From: Streptomyces sp. XD-27 | GTDB taxonomy: Bacteria > Actinomycetota > Actinomycetes > Streptomycetales > Streptomycetaceae | DNA: 64,000 nt | Direction: 5' to 3' | NCBI RefSeq assembly: GCF_030553055.1 | Contig: NZ_CP130713.1 | Coordinates: forward strand, 682,001-746,000 | Part shown: positions 53,801 through 64,000 of the stretch, piece by piece | How positions within the stretch are numbered: position 1 is the first letter of the stretch | How the letters are laid out: each line of letters starts with the position of its first letter | Program-made: the position numbers and the translations under genes | Notes under the pieces: generated by a model | What the model saw: the letters and a program-made list of their open reading frames with translations, nothing else | Database searches by the model: none | Told to the model about the DNA's origin: nothing

Positions 53801-55567
53801 GACGGGACCCTGGAGTTCCTCGGGCGGGCCGACCAACAGGTGAAGATCCGCGGACACCGCATCGAGCTGGGCGAGATCGAGGCGGCGTTGCGGGACTGCC
53901 CAGACATCGGTGGCGCGGTCGCCGCCGTGGCCGGGGAGGGATCGGGCCGACGCCTGGTCGCCGCCGTCATCCCGGCCGTACCGGCCGCGCAGGCGGAGGA
54001 CCCCGGCACGGCCGCTGACCAGCACACCGTATGGACACCTCCGGACGGTGCCGAGCCAACGGCGGACGTCCTGGCGGCTCGCGCCCGCGCCGCGCGGCTG
54101 GAAGCCGAGGCGGCCGAAGCCGTCCTGGTGCGGCTCATCGACCTGGACGCGCTCACGGGTGGAGCGGCGCTGGTCCTTCCCGAGTTGGCGGCGCGTCTCG
54201 ACGTGGTCGACGAGCACCTGCCGGTGCTGCGGCTGTGGCTGCGCCTGCTGGTCGAACGGAAGGTGCTCGTCAAGGCGGCGGGCGGTGGGTACGCGGCCGG
54301 GCCGGAACTGGCTTCCGCGCTCGCCCGCGAGGAGCCCGGGGAGCCGTCGCGAGCGGGCGTCCACGGCGGCGGCGAGGACGACTACGCGCGGCTGGTCGGC
54401 CGCGCCCACCGCCGCCTGCTCGAACGGCTCGGCGACTACCGCGAGATCCTGGCGGGACGGCTCGATCCGGCCGTGCTGCTGGACGACGACGTCGTGGCCC
54501 CCGCCCGCCTGGCGGAACAGGACCCCGGCACGGCCGCGGCGTTGGCCGACATCGCCCGCGAGCTGGCGGCGATGGCCGAGGCGGCGGGCAGGCCGATCGA
54601 GGTCGCCGAACTCGACGGGCGCGACGGCCGCACGGCCGCACGGCTCCTCGGGCGGCTCGCCCCCGACCAGGTGCGGTACACGCTCCTCGACTCCGATCCC
54701 ATGATGATCAGCGACGCGTCCGAGCGGCTGGCCCCGCTGCCGCACGACACCGCCTGCCGGCGCCTCCACGGCGCACGGATCCCGGACGAGCTGCGACACC
54801 GCTTCGACGTGGTGCTGGCCGACAACGCGCTGCACCGCCGTCCGGACCCGGCGCACGGGCCCGCGCTCGCCGCTCTCCTGACGCGGCCCGGCGGCGTGCT
54901 GCTGGCCGTCGAGCGGGCCGAGTTGACCCCGATCGCGCTGCTGACCGCCGCTCTGCTCGACCGCGGCTACGCGGGCTTCGACCCGGAGCGGCGCCAGGTG
55001 GGCTCCCCGGTGCTGCCCGCCACGCGCTGGGCCGAGCTGTTCGCCCGCGCGGGACTGGGCCAGGCCGGTCACCGCCCGGTCGGCGCGACCTTCGCCGAGC
55101 TCCTGTGGGCCCGGCGGCCGGAGACCGCCACCGGCCCGGATCCCGAGTCGCTGCGCGAGCACCTGGGCACCCGGCTCCCGGCGCACATGGTGCCCGAGCG
55201 GTTCGAGGTGCTGCCGTGGCTGCCGCTCAGCGCCAACGGCAAGGTCGACCGTACGGCGGTCGCGGCGCTCGCCGCACCGGACGGCGGCCAGGAGACGGAC
55301 GAACCGCCCCAGGGCGAAAGGGAACAGGCCCTCGCCGCCCTGTGGACGGAGCTGCTGGGCATCTCCACGGTCGGCCGCCGGCAGAGCTTCTTCACCCTCG
55401 GCGGCGACAGCCTCCTGGCCACCCGGTTCCTGGCCCAGGTGAAGCAGCGCTACGGCGTCGAGCTGCCCCTGCGCCGCATCTTCGCCGGGCCGAGCCTCGC
55501 CGAGGTGGCGGAGGCAGTGGCCCAAGAGCTTGCAGAACAAGGCGACATGGAGGAAGGCGCGCTGTGA
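47834..55567 (+). CDS. NRPS: ArCP-Cy-A-PCP-Cy-A(embedded MT-like)-PCP
   Basis: A 2577-residue NRPS. Residues 1-75 are a carrier (ELGLDSLRMM, Ser40) in the aryl-carrier position. Cy1 is at about 114-556 (DMVAADALS replaces HHxxxDG). A1 is at about 590-1050 (YTSGSTGEPKG; FDLSVYD plus NCVP, a Cys-type pocket). PCP1 has GGDSLLATRL (Ser1100). Cy2 is at about 1157-1590 (DNIVLDALS). A2 is at about 1600-2480 with a 350-residue methyltransferase-like insert (about 2073-2430) before its C-terminal part. PCP2 Ser is 2526. The insert lacks the SAM motif (ELDGRDGRTAARLL), as in PchE, where it epimerises. No TE. TTG 47834 follows AAAGGGG; ATGs 47792 and 47801 abut the Zur box. Predicted product: aryl-bis-thiazoline. 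Confidence 0.9.
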   Translation: MSQDRETAVIDLPGAVGALLGLPAEEVDEQANLIELGLDSLRMMRLAGQWRRSGLDIGFAELAAEPTLAAWRKLIGRQRDRASAPAAGAGAGAGAGAGAGAGAHVSVDVDEAAPFDLALMQHAYWVGRADGQQLGGVAAHFYHEFDGTDVDPARLEAAVRALLARHGMLRVRILDDGRQRISSESTWPGLRVHDLRALDADGAEQELAELRRCLSHRCMDIAAGEVFDIQLSLLPPAVRPGGTRLHVNLDMVAADALSLRVLLADLARLYARPGEPLPPLDHSYPRYLAERRAARTAPAGAAALAADRDHWHGRLPELPTAPQLPLAADHDRAAATTVVRRHRRLDAEAVRRLEQAARRHGLTPAMALAAVFAETLTAFSAEPRFLLNLPLFDREPLHPDIGALVGDFTSSVLLAWDGAAPGTFAERAARLQDRFHADAAHAGYSGVEVLRDASRLHGEQVLAPVVYTSALGLGELFSEEVRASFGDASWIISQGPQVWLDAQVTEMSGGLLVNWDAREDAFAPGVLDAMFDAYTGLLDRLLSGPDAWSAPVPPLLPAGQLEIRARCNNTTGPRSGARLHDGFFAHATRTPGATALVWGADGALSYGELATRALRVAAHLRAQGVGAGDLVAVTLPKGPDQVTAVLGVLASGAAYLPLGIDQPVARRERIHRSAGVSLVLDDIAVPDGVEPLTAPVAGDDTDLAYVIYTSGSTGEPKGVELTHAAAMNTVDDLDERLRIGPDDRTLALSALDFDLSVYDLFGPLSAGGAVVCVEEPARRDATVWAELLRRHRVTVVNCVPALLDMLVTAARDTDGASLRAVLLGGDWVPLDLPRRLAALAPDCRFIALGGTTETAIHSTICEVGEVPEQWTSVPYGTPLRNVSCRVVDVLGRDCPDWVPGELWIGGAGVARGYRGDADRSAERFREADGVRWYRTGDRARYWPDGTLEFLGRADHQVKVRGHRVELGEIEAALTAHPGVGHAVAVVGEDRRPAAAVTPADRPEGPGAVDLAELREFLAERLPAVMVPERIAVLPALPLTANGKVDRQAVGRATAAEEARQTPVTPPCGEIERRAAAAWQDVLGVPEVGREHDFFALGGDSLLATRLVGRLRAEGFADFRLAELFAHPVLADFAATLRPAQDGQERCVLVADPAGRHEPFPPTDVQRAYWLGRGEDFTLGGIGCHFYREYDVADLDVTRLEDAVNRLIERHEMLRAVFDDQGRQRILPEVPRLAVPVVDAGADPEAAFAALRDSASHHVFDPASWPLFSIRGVRAGNRTRLAIGVDNIVLDALSILTFYAELAALYEDPDAELPPVGVSFRDYVLGAAPEPATLAAAQDYWTSLLPQLPPAPQLPLAVDPSAVERPRFTRRESRIEAARWRRIVERARDHGLTPSAVLLAAFAEVLGRWSSRADLTLNLTLFDRKDVHPDIDNVLGDFTSLLLVASRPTTGESWAAAARRVQEELWRALDHRDVSAVKVMRELARSTGDSEATMPVVFTSALGVGEAVTTAPRPPFAEPVWGISQTPQVWLDHQVTEVAGGICLNWDVVEELFPEGLIDAMFAAYLRLLEWLGSADWDERVPELLPEDQRTTRAAVNATGTAAPDVLLHQEFFRRAAEQPRRVALVWGEGEELSYGELAERALRLAGRLAEDGVEPGDVVAVTLPKGPDQVVAVLGVLAAGAAYLPVGVDQPQARRDRIHRLAGARFVVTDEAVRTTSSWADGIRPVLIGDAASAEPAPGPVATGPDDLAYVIFTSGSTGDPKGVETTHRAAANTVADVNERFEVGGEDRILAVSALDFDLSVYDLFGPLSAGGAVVLVEEESRRDPVRWLDLVRRHRVTVWNTVPALLDMLLTVAEGAEPPEPLRLVLVSGDWVGLDLPGRLAAQRPGCRFVALGGATEAAIWSNAFEVERVDPRWPSIPYGRPLRNQRFRVVDASGRDCPDWVPGELWIGGSGVARGYRGASELTARQFTGPEGDRWYRTGDLGRYRPDGTLEFLGRADQQVKIRGHRIELGEIEAALRDCPDIGGAVAAVAGEGSGRRLVAAVIPAVPAAQAEDPGTAADQHTVWTPPDGAEPTADVLAARARAARLEAEAAEAVLVRLIDLDALTGGAALVLPELAARLDVVDEHLPVLRLWLRLLVERKVLVKAAGGGYAAGPELASALAREEPGEPSRAGVHGGGEDDYARLVGRAHRRLLERLGDYREILAGRLDPAVLLDDDVVAPARLAEQDPGTAAALADIARELAAMAEAAGRPIEVAELDGRDGRTAARLLGRLAPDQVRYTLLDSDPMMISDASERLAPLPHDTACRRLHGARIPDELRHRFDVVLADNALHRRPDPAHGPALAALLTRPGGVLLAVERAELTPIALLTAALLDRGYAGFDPERRQVGSPVLPATRWAELFARAGLGQAGHRPVGATFAELLWARRPETATGPDPESLREHLGTRLPAHMVPERFEVLPWLPLSANGKVDRTAVAALAAPDGGQETDEPPQGEREQALAALWTELLGISTVGRRQSFFTLGGDSLLATRFLAQVKQRYGVELPLRRIFAGPSLAEVAEAVAQELAEQGDMEEGAL
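48094..48141. repeat. Hexanucleotide tandem repeat in the NRPS linker
   Basis: Eight 6-base units (GGGCGC then seven GGGTGC) encode an Ala-Gly run in the linker between the carrier and Cy1. It is in frame, so unit number would change linker length by two residues at a time. Confidence 0.85.
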
Positions 55568-56658
55568 TCGGCATCATCGGTGGCTACGGGGCCGTGGGGG
55601 CCGAGACGGCCCGGCTCCTGAGCCTGTGGGACATCGGCCCGCTGCGGCTGGGCGGACGCGACCCGGAACGTGCCCGGCGGTTCGCCGCCGCGCACCTGCC
55701 CGGCGCGGAGGCGACGGCGGTCGACGTGGACGACGACGCGTCGCTGGCGGCGTTCGTCCGGGGCTGCGAGCTGGTCGTGCACTGCGCGGGACCCTCGTAC
55801 CGGACGGCCGAACGGGTGGCGTACGCGGCGCTGATCGCCGGTGCGCACCATGTGGACGCGGGCGGGGGCGAGCGGCTGGACGCCCTCGGCATGGCGGCGG
55901 GTACGCGCAGTCTGCTGTTCGCGGCGGGTGCCGTCCCCGGTCTGTCGGGGCTGCTGCCCCGCTGGCTCGCCGCTCAGGACTTCGACGCGGTGCACGGCCT
56001 GACCGCGTACACCGGAGTGCTCGACCGCTTCACCGCGACGGGCGCGGAGGACTATCTGCACGGTGTCCTCGGCGGCGCCAACGAGCCGCTCGCCGCCTGG
56101 CAGGACGGCGGCCGCCGGTCCGGGGCGCTGACCCGGCGGGCCGCGGTGGAGCTGCCGTTCTTTCCGCGCCCTGTCGCGGCGTTCCCGTATCTCGACGCCG
56201 AGGGTGACCGGCTCGCGCGGGAGCTGTCGCTGGTCCATGGCCGCTGGTACACCGTGCTGGACGGCGAGCATCTGGGCGCCGCGCTGGACGCGGCCCGCGC
56301 CCTGGACCGGGGCGAGGCGGTCGCCGGGCTGTGCCGGGCCACCGCGCTGGATGCCGCGGGGCGTACGCCGTACGTGACGTTCCTGGTCCAGGCCGACGGT
56401 ACGGCAGCCGGCCGCCCCCTCAGCCGTACCGCCGTGTTGCGGGCCCCGGGCATCGCCCGGCTCACCGGCGCCGTCACCGCCGTGGCCGCCCTGGCGGTAC
56501 TGCGCGGCGAGGCTCCGAGCGGTGCGCATGCCGCCGCGACGGCCCTCGACCCGCAGGCGACTCTCGCACGGTTGCGGGAGACACCGGGGCTGTGCGACGT
56601 GACGGTCTTCGACGGGCCGCTCGACGCGCTCGTCACGGTCGAGGAGGGGGTCCTGTGA
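55564..56658 (+). CDS. Saccharopine dehydrogenase-like NADP-binding protein
   Basis: A 364-residue protein with an N-terminal Rossmann fold: VIGIIGGYGAVGAETARLLS, then LGGRDPERARRFAA as the NADP-type second strand, and VVHCAGPSY. The remainder contains AGAVPGLSGLLPRWLA and is of the saccharopine-dehydrogenase-like type. GTG 55564 overlaps the NRPS stop (GTGA), so it is tightly coupled. Such proteins are found in several thiazoline-metallophore clusters but the reaction is not established; reduction of a peptide or imine intermediate is an inference. Confidence 0.8.
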   Translation: MIGIIGGYGAVGAETARLLSLWDIGPLRLGGRDPERARRFAAAHLPGAEATAVDVDDDASLAAFVRGCELVVHCAGPSYRTAERVAYAALIAGAHHVDAGGGERLDALGMAAGTRSLLFAAGAVPGLSGLLPRWLAAQDFDAVHGLTAYTGVLDRFTATGAEDYLHGVLGGANEPLAAWQDGGRRSGALTRRAAVELPFFPRPVAAFPYLDAEGDRLARELSLVHGRWYTVLDGEHLGAALDAARALDRGEAVAGLCRATALDAAGRTPYVTFLVQADGTAAGRPLSRTAVLRAPGIARLTGAVTAVAALAVLRGEAPSGAHAAATALDPQATLARLRETPGLCDVTVFDGPLDALVTVEEGVL

Positions 56659-58934
56659 CGGACATACGACAGGGCGCCCCGCGCCAGAGGCTCCGAGTCG
56701 TGGTGTGCGGGACGACGTTCGGGCAGTTCTATCTGGCCGCGCTCGCCCGGCTGGCCGAGGAGTTCGAGGTCGTCGGGGTGCTGGGCAAGGGCAGTGCGCG
56801 GTCGGCCGCGTGCGCGCGCCGCTTCGACGTGCCGCTCTTCACCGACGTCGGTCAGCTCCCCGATGACGTCGACCTGGCCTGTGTCGTGGTGCGTTCAGGG
56901 GTGATGGGCGGGCCGGGTACCGACCTGGCCATGGCTCTGCTGCGCCGTGGCATCCATGTCGTCCAGGAGCAGCCCGTGCACCACGACGACCTCGTGGCGT
57001 GCCTGCGCGAGGCGCGGCGGCACAACGTGCGCTACCGGCTCGGGGACCTGTACGTGCGGCTGCCCGCGGTACGCCGCTTCGGCGCGGTGGCCCGTGCGCT
57101 ACTCGCCCGGCAGCCGGCGGTCTACGTCGACGCCGCCTGCTCCACCCAGGTCGCCTTCCCGCTGCTGCACATCCTGGGCGATGCGCTGCCGTCCGTACGC
57201 CCGTGGCGGATCGCGGCGGTGGGTGCCTCGGGCGGGGGCCCGTTCACCCTGCTCACCGGAGTGATCGGCGGGGTTCCGCTCACCCTGCGGGTGCACAACG
57301 AGGTCGATCCGGCGGACCCGGACAACCATCTGCATCTGCTGCACCGAGTGACCATCGGGACGGAGGGCGGCAGCCTCACCCTGTCCGATACGCACGGACC
57401 CGTTCTGTGGAACCCGCGCCTGCACATCCCGGACGCGGTCAAGAACCGCTTCGACTTCGCCGACGCGGAGTCGGCGCACCTCCGCCGGCCGAGCGCGACG
57501 CTGCTCGGCCCGCCGCGGCCGCCGGGCTACGACCGCGTCCTCGGCGAACTGTGGCCGGATGCGATCGGGCGGGACCTGCTGGCGCTGCGTGCCGCGATCC
57601 TGGGGGACCCGGGCGCCGAACGCCCGGATCAGTACCACCTGACGCTCTCCAGGATGTGGCAGGACGTCACCTCGGCGCTGGGCTACCCCGCGCTGCGGGA
57701 GGGCATGGTCCACCGGCCGCTGCCGGTCGGCGAGCTGCTGGCCGCAGCTGCCACCGTCGAGGACGAGTCCGCCGCCCTCTCCGCTCCCCCGCACCGATCC
57801 GCGGACGTTCTCGCATCCGCGGCCGCCGCCGCGCAGGCGCAGGTGCGCGGCGTCACCACCGAGGAGGTCAGCACCTTCGTCGAGCGCCTGGACGAGGCCG
57901 TACTGTCCTCGATGCTGCTGGCGCTCCAAGGCCACGGCGTGCTGGACGATCCCGGACGCGGCCACGGCGAGGCCGACATCCTCGACGCGGCGCGCGTGGC
58001 GCCCCGGCATCACGGGCTGATCCGGCAGTGGCTGCACGTCCTCGCCGAACGTGGGCTGATCACGGTCCACGACGGCCTGCTCCACGGCGGGCAGCCGGTC
58101 GGCACGGCCGATGCCGCCCGGGACTGGGACCGGGCAGCCGAGGCATGGACCGGCCGCCTGGGGTCGGCGGAGTTCATCGACTACCTGCGGCTCAACGCCG
58201 AGCGCCTACCGGAGCTGATGACCGGCGAGCAGCAGGCAGCCCTGCTCCTGTTCCCGGAAGGACGGACCGGAACAGCCGACGCCGTCTACCGGGACACGGT
58301 GACGGCGCGGTACCTCAACGCGGCGGTCGGCGCGGCCGTCCGCGGCTTCGCGGCGGCAGCGCCCGAGGACCGTACGCTGCGTGTCCTGGAGGTCGGCGCC
58401 GGCACCGGGGCGACCACGGAGGCGGTCGCCCGCGCCCTGGCGGAGGACGGGAACCGGGTCGACTACCTGTTCACCGATGTCTCGAACTTCTTCCTCGTCA
58501 CGGCGAAGGAGCGCTTCGCGCGGCATCCGTGGATCCGCTTCGGGCTGTTCGACATCGACCAGGACCCCGCTGAGCAGGGCTTCTCCCCCGGCTCCGTGGA
58601 TGTGGTCGTCGCCGCCGGGGTGCTGAACAACGCGCGCGACACCGATGCCACCGTCCGGCGCCTCGTCGAGCTGCTGGCGCCCGGCGGCCGGCTGCTCATC
58701 ACCGAACCGACCCGCGAGCACCTGGAGATCCTGGCTTCGCAGGCGTTCATGATGACCGCTCCCGAGGACGCCCGGCAGCGGACGGGCACGACGTTTCTGT
58801 CACGCGGCCAATGGCTGGAGGCGCTCGCGGGAGCGGGCGTCGAGAACGTGGTGGTCCTGCCGGGCGAGGATCACCCGCTGGCCCCGCTGGGGCAGCGGCT
58901 CTTCACGGGGCGGAAGGCGGCCGGTCCGTGCTGA
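56655..58934 (+). CDS. Fused thiazolinyl imide reductase and methyltransferase
   Basis: A 759-residue bifunctional protein. Residues 1-370 are a Gfo/Idh-like thiazolinyl imide reductase (VVVCGTTFGQFYLAALARL, then HVVQEQPVHHDDL and AACSTQVAFPLLHILGDALP), like PchG and Irp3, which reduce a thiazoline to a thiazolidine with NADPH. Residues about 400-759 are a SAM methyltransferase with intact motif I LEVGAGTGATT (near 576) and YLFTDVSNFFLVTAKERF, of the type embedded in PchF/HMWP1. GTG 56655 overlaps the previous stop. In trans it could supply the methyl group missing from the degenerate NRPS insert. Confidence 0.88.
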   Translation: MTDIRQGAPRQRLRVVVCGTTFGQFYLAALARLAEEFEVVGVLGKGSARSAACARRFDVPLFTDVGQLPDDVDLACVVVRSGVMGGPGTDLAMALLRRGIHVVQEQPVHHDDLVACLREARRHNVRYRLGDLYVRLPAVRRFGAVARALLARQPAVYVDAACSTQVAFPLLHILGDALPSVRPWRIAAVGASGGGPFTLLTGVIGGVPLTLRVHNEVDPADPDNHLHLLHRVTIGTEGGSLTLSDTHGPVLWNPRLHIPDAVKNRFDFADAESAHLRRPSATLLGPPRPPGYDRVLGELWPDAIGRDLLALRAAILGDPGAERPDQYHLTLSRMWQDVTSALGYPALREGMVHRPLPVGELLAAAATVEDESAALSAPPHRSADVLASAAAAAQAQVRGVTTEEVSTFVERLDEAVLSSMLLALQGHGVLDDPGRGHGEADILDAARVAPRHHGLIRQWLHVLAERGLITVHDGLLHGGQPVGTADAARDWDRAAEAWTGRLGSAEFIDYLRLNAERLPELMTGEQQAALLLFPEGRTGTADAVYRDTVTARYLNAAVGAAVRGFAAAAPEDRTLRVLEVGAGTGATTEAVARALAEDGNRVDYLFTDVSNFFLVTAKERFARHPWIRFGLFDIDQDPAEQGFSPGSVDVVVAAGVLNNARDTDATVRRLVELLAPGGRLLITEPTREHLEILASQAFMMTAPEDARQRTGTTFLSRGQWLEALAGAGVENVVVLPGEDHPLAPLGQRLFTGRKAAGPC

Positions 58935-59626
58935 AGTGCAGTCACGTCCTCTGCAAGGTCGACGACCTTCGCGCGACCGTACGGGACTACGAGGAACTCG
59001 GGTTCACCGTGGAGTGGGGCAGTGCCCCCGAGCGGGCCCACAACGCGCTGATCTGGTTCGCGGAGGGGCCGTTCATCGAGCTGTTCGAACTGCCCCGTGC
59101 CTTCGCGTTCCTGCGGTGGCCGCTCGGCGCCGTCTTCGGGGCGGCTGCGGGAGCGCGCCTGGCCCGGTGGGCGGGGCCGGGCGAAGGGTGGCGCGATCTC
59201 GCGCTGGAGACCGCGGACACCGATCTCGCCGGAGTCCGGTCCGCCCTGCGCGGGGCGGGTGTGCCGGTCTCCCGCGTGATGAAGGGCAGGCGCACCCGTC
59301 CGGACGGCGGGCCTGTGCGCTACCAGTTCCTCGCGCCGCGCCCGGCCGCGCTGCCGTTCGTCGTCTCCGCCTACGACCCGCCGCAGCGCCCGGCCCGGAT
59401 CGTCCACCCCAATGGGGCACGGGGCATCGCCCGGGTCCGGATGGGAGTGGCGGAAGCCGACCGGCCCTTCTACGACGCGCTCATCGGTGAGGACCGGTGG
59501 CTGGCGGCCGAACCCGCTGCCCGCACGGGGGTCCTGGGCGTGGCGGTGGCCGGGCTGGAGAGCGAACCGGACCCCGCCAAGCTGCACGGTGCCCAGCTCA
59601 CCGCCGCCACCCGGAAGGACGTGTGA
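58928..59626 (+). CDS. VOC (glyoxalase/bleomycin resistance-like) domain protein
   Basis: A 232-residue protein opening CSHVLCKVDDLRATVRDYEELGFTV, the beta-alpha-beta start of a vicinal-oxygen-chelate domain. A first metal-ligand-type Glu is in IELFELPRA; a second domain half begins at RIVHPNGARGIARVRMGV. GTG 58928 overlaps the reductase gene by 7 bases. VOC proteins include dioxygenases, isomerases and drug-binding proteins; which one this is cannot be judged. Translational coupling implies a role in metallophore formation or in binding the product. Confidence 0.75.
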   Translation: MLKCSHVLCKVDDLRATVRDYEELGFTVEWGSAPERAHNALIWFAEGPFIELFELPRAFAFLRWPLGAVFGAAAGARLARWAGPGEGWRDLALETADTDLAGVRSALRGAGVPVSRVMKGRRTRPDGGPVRYQFLAPRPAALPFVVSAYDPPQRPARIVHPNGARGIARVRMGVAEADRPFYDALIGEDRWLAAEPAARTGVLGVAVAGLESEPDPAKLHGAQLTAATRKDV

Positions 59627-59629
59627 ACC

Positions 59630-61054
59630 ATGGATTCGACATCGACATCGACAACGCGGGGCGTGTGGGCGGGCTTCCGGGGTGAGGTGATCACGCCGGG
59701 CACGCCTGGGTACGACACCGCCCGGCGCGTGCGGAACGCCCGGATCGACCGGCGGCCCGCGCTGATCGCCCGCTGTACCGGCGCCGAGGACGTCGCCACC
59801 GCCCTCGCCCACGCCCGCGCACACCGCCTGCCCGTCGCCGTACGCGGCGGCGGGGCCCACGTCGCGGGCTGGGGGACGTGCGACGGCGGCGTGGTGCTCG
59901 ACCTCTCCCCCATGAAGCGCGTCGAGGTCGATGCCGAGGCCCGGCTCGCCGTCGCCGAAGCGGGCGTCACCTGGGGCGAGTTCGACCCGGCCACGCAGAG
60001 GTTCGGGCTCGCCGTGCCGGGACCGCGCAACACGGGTGTCGGGATCGCCGGCCACACCCTGGGCGGCGGGGTCGGAGACCTGTCCCGGAGGTACGGGCTC
60101 ACCAGCGACAACGCCGTCTTCTTCGACGTCGTCACGGCCGACGGCAGGCAGGTGCGGGCCGGCGCCGAGGAGAACCCCGAACTGTTCTGGGGTCTGCGCG
60201 GCGGCGGGGGCAATTTCGGGGTGGTCACCCGGTTCGGATTCCGGCTCCATCCGGTGAGCGGTGTGGTGGCCGGCCCGCTGATCCACCCGGCGGACCAGGT
60301 GCCCGCCGCGCTCCGCACCGCCCGGGACTGGCTCGCCACCGCACCGGACGAGGCGTCGCTGGTCGCCCTCGTCTGGACCGCCCCGCCCCTGCCCTTCGTC
60401 CCCGAAGAGCTGCACTTCGAGCGCTGCGCGGTCCTCATCCCGACCTGGTTCGGCGACCCGGGTCGTGCCGACGAGGTGCTCGCCCCGCTGCGCCGTGGCG
60501 ATCCGAAGCCGGTCTCGGACGGTGTCGCCGCCATGTCCTACGTGGCCTACCAGCGGCTGCTTCCTTCCCCGCCGGACTTCGCCGACCAGCACGTCTACAA
60601 CCGGGGCGAGCTGCTCGGCGAGCTCTCGGACCCGACGATCGACATGCTCGTCGAGTACTGGCGGGCCGCCGGGCCCAACTTCTCGGTGGTCTTCGGAGCC
60701 CTCGGTGGAGCGATCAGCCGGGCGCCCGCCGGACCGACCGCGTACGCCCACCGCGACGCCCGGTGGTTCGTGGAGATCTGCGCCCAGTGGTACGGGGCCG
60801 CCGACAACCCCGCGCACATCCAGCCCGCCCGCCGCGGCTGGCAGTCGCTGCAGGACGTGACGCGAGGGCCCTATTCGAACCTGCTGCCGGACCCCGGCAC
60901 GGAGTGGGTGCGGGCCGCCTACGGCCCCGAGACCTACGAGCGGCTGGCGCTGCTCAAGCACACCTGGGACCCGCACAACGTGTTCCGGTTCAACGCCAAC
61001 GTCCCACCCCTGGCCGGCGGCACAGGGGACCCCGAGCGGCCGCCGCGCGGCTGA
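59630..61054 (+). CDS. BBE-type FAD-linked oxidoreductase
   Basis: A 474-residue PCMH/BBE flavoprotein. FAD-binding signature AVRGGGAHVAGWGTCDGG has the His expected for covalent 8-alpha attachment. GVGIAGHTLGGGVGDLSRRYG and FWGLRGGGGNFGVVTRFGF follow. The C-terminal BBE segment ends LLKHTWDPHNVFRFNANV. These enzymes oxidise C-N or C-O bonds and can turn thiazolines into thiazoles; a tailoring oxidation is inferred. ATG 59630 lies four bases after the VOC stop. Confidence 0.86.
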   Translation: MDSTSTSTTRGVWAGFRGEVITPGTPGYDTARRVRNARIDRRPALIARCTGAEDVATALAHARAHRLPVAVRGGGAHVAGWGTCDGGVVLDLSPMKRVEVDAEARLAVAEAGVTWGEFDPATQRFGLAVPGPRNTGVGIAGHTLGGGVGDLSRRYGLTSDNAVFFDVVTADGRQVRAGAEENPELFWGLRGGGGNFGVVTRFGFRLHPVSGVVAGPLIHPADQVPAALRTARDWLATAPDEASLVALVWTAPPLPFVPEELHFERCAVLIPTWFGDPGRADEVLAPLRRGDPKPVSDGVAAMSYVAYQRLLPSPPDFADQHVYNRGELLGELSDPTIDMLVEYWRAAGPNFSVVFGALGGAISRAPAGPTAYAHRDARWFVEICAQWYGAADNPAHIQPARRGWQSLQDVTRGPYSNLLPDPGTEWVRAAYGPETYERLALLKHTWDPHNVFRFNANVPPLAGGTGDPERPPRG

Positions 61055-61072
61055 CGCGCCTGGAGAGACCTG

Positions 61073-64000
<2,928 letters not shown>

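Overview
The window is high-GC DNA (clearly above 70 percent G+C by eye) with frequent GTG/TTG starts, 4-base stop/start overlaps (ATGA, GTGA) and actinobacterial protein families. It is most likely Streptomyces or a close relative. It holds two thematic halves.

Positions 1 to about 31.8 kb form a low-oxygen/dormancy gene island. Its content matches the families controlled by DosR/DevR (OsdR in Streptomyces): four universal stress proteins or remnants, three CBS-BON proteins, a cNMP-binding remnant, an orphan hydrogenase maturation protease, a formate dehydrogenase (fused NuoE/NuoF-type subunit plus molybdopterin subunit), an Rv1733c-like membrane protein, an Acg-like nitroreductase, a pncB remnant, CtpF-like cation P-type ATPases, two XRE-PNPOx proteins, a zinc alcohol dehydrogenase and a V/A-type ATPase operon. 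Identical 14-base palindromes resembling DosR boxes lie at 2633-2646 and 15969-15982, with a close variant at 6282-6296 and a looser one at 3266-3279. Inside the island, at 12.8-14.8 kb, a divergent TetR/quinone-oxidoreductase pair is bounded by long, nearly identical inverted repeats and sits in the truncated end of pncB. This is the most unusual structure in the window.

From about 32 kb to the right edge the genes concern zinc. A CtpC/PacL-like zinc efflux pair is followed, on the same strand, by a ZnuABC-type uptake system. Divergent from that are an oligopeptide-type ABC importer, a type II thioesterase, an MFS exporter and an NRPS cluster. Near-consensus Zur boxes lie at 38412-38426 and 47777-47791. 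The NRPSs carry an aryl-type carrier at the N-terminus, three heterocyclisation (Cy) domains and cysteine-type adenylation domains. They are accompanied by a thiazolinyl imide reductase fused to a methyltransferase, a saccharopine-dehydrogenase-like protein, a VOC protein and a BBE-type flavoprotein. Together this predicts a coelibactin/yersiniabactin-like zincophore with its own export, import and zinc homeostasis genes. The cluster runs off the right edge. No salicylate synthase or aryl-AMP ligase is visible.

At least ten genes are broken by single-base changes, nearly all apparent 1-base deletions, plus one in-frame TAG. Either the assembly carries uncorrected indels or the island is decaying. 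Those genes are annotated as pseudogenes with the break positions given. No rRNA, tRNA or CRISPR array was recognised, and no gene-free stretch exceeds about 250 bases.
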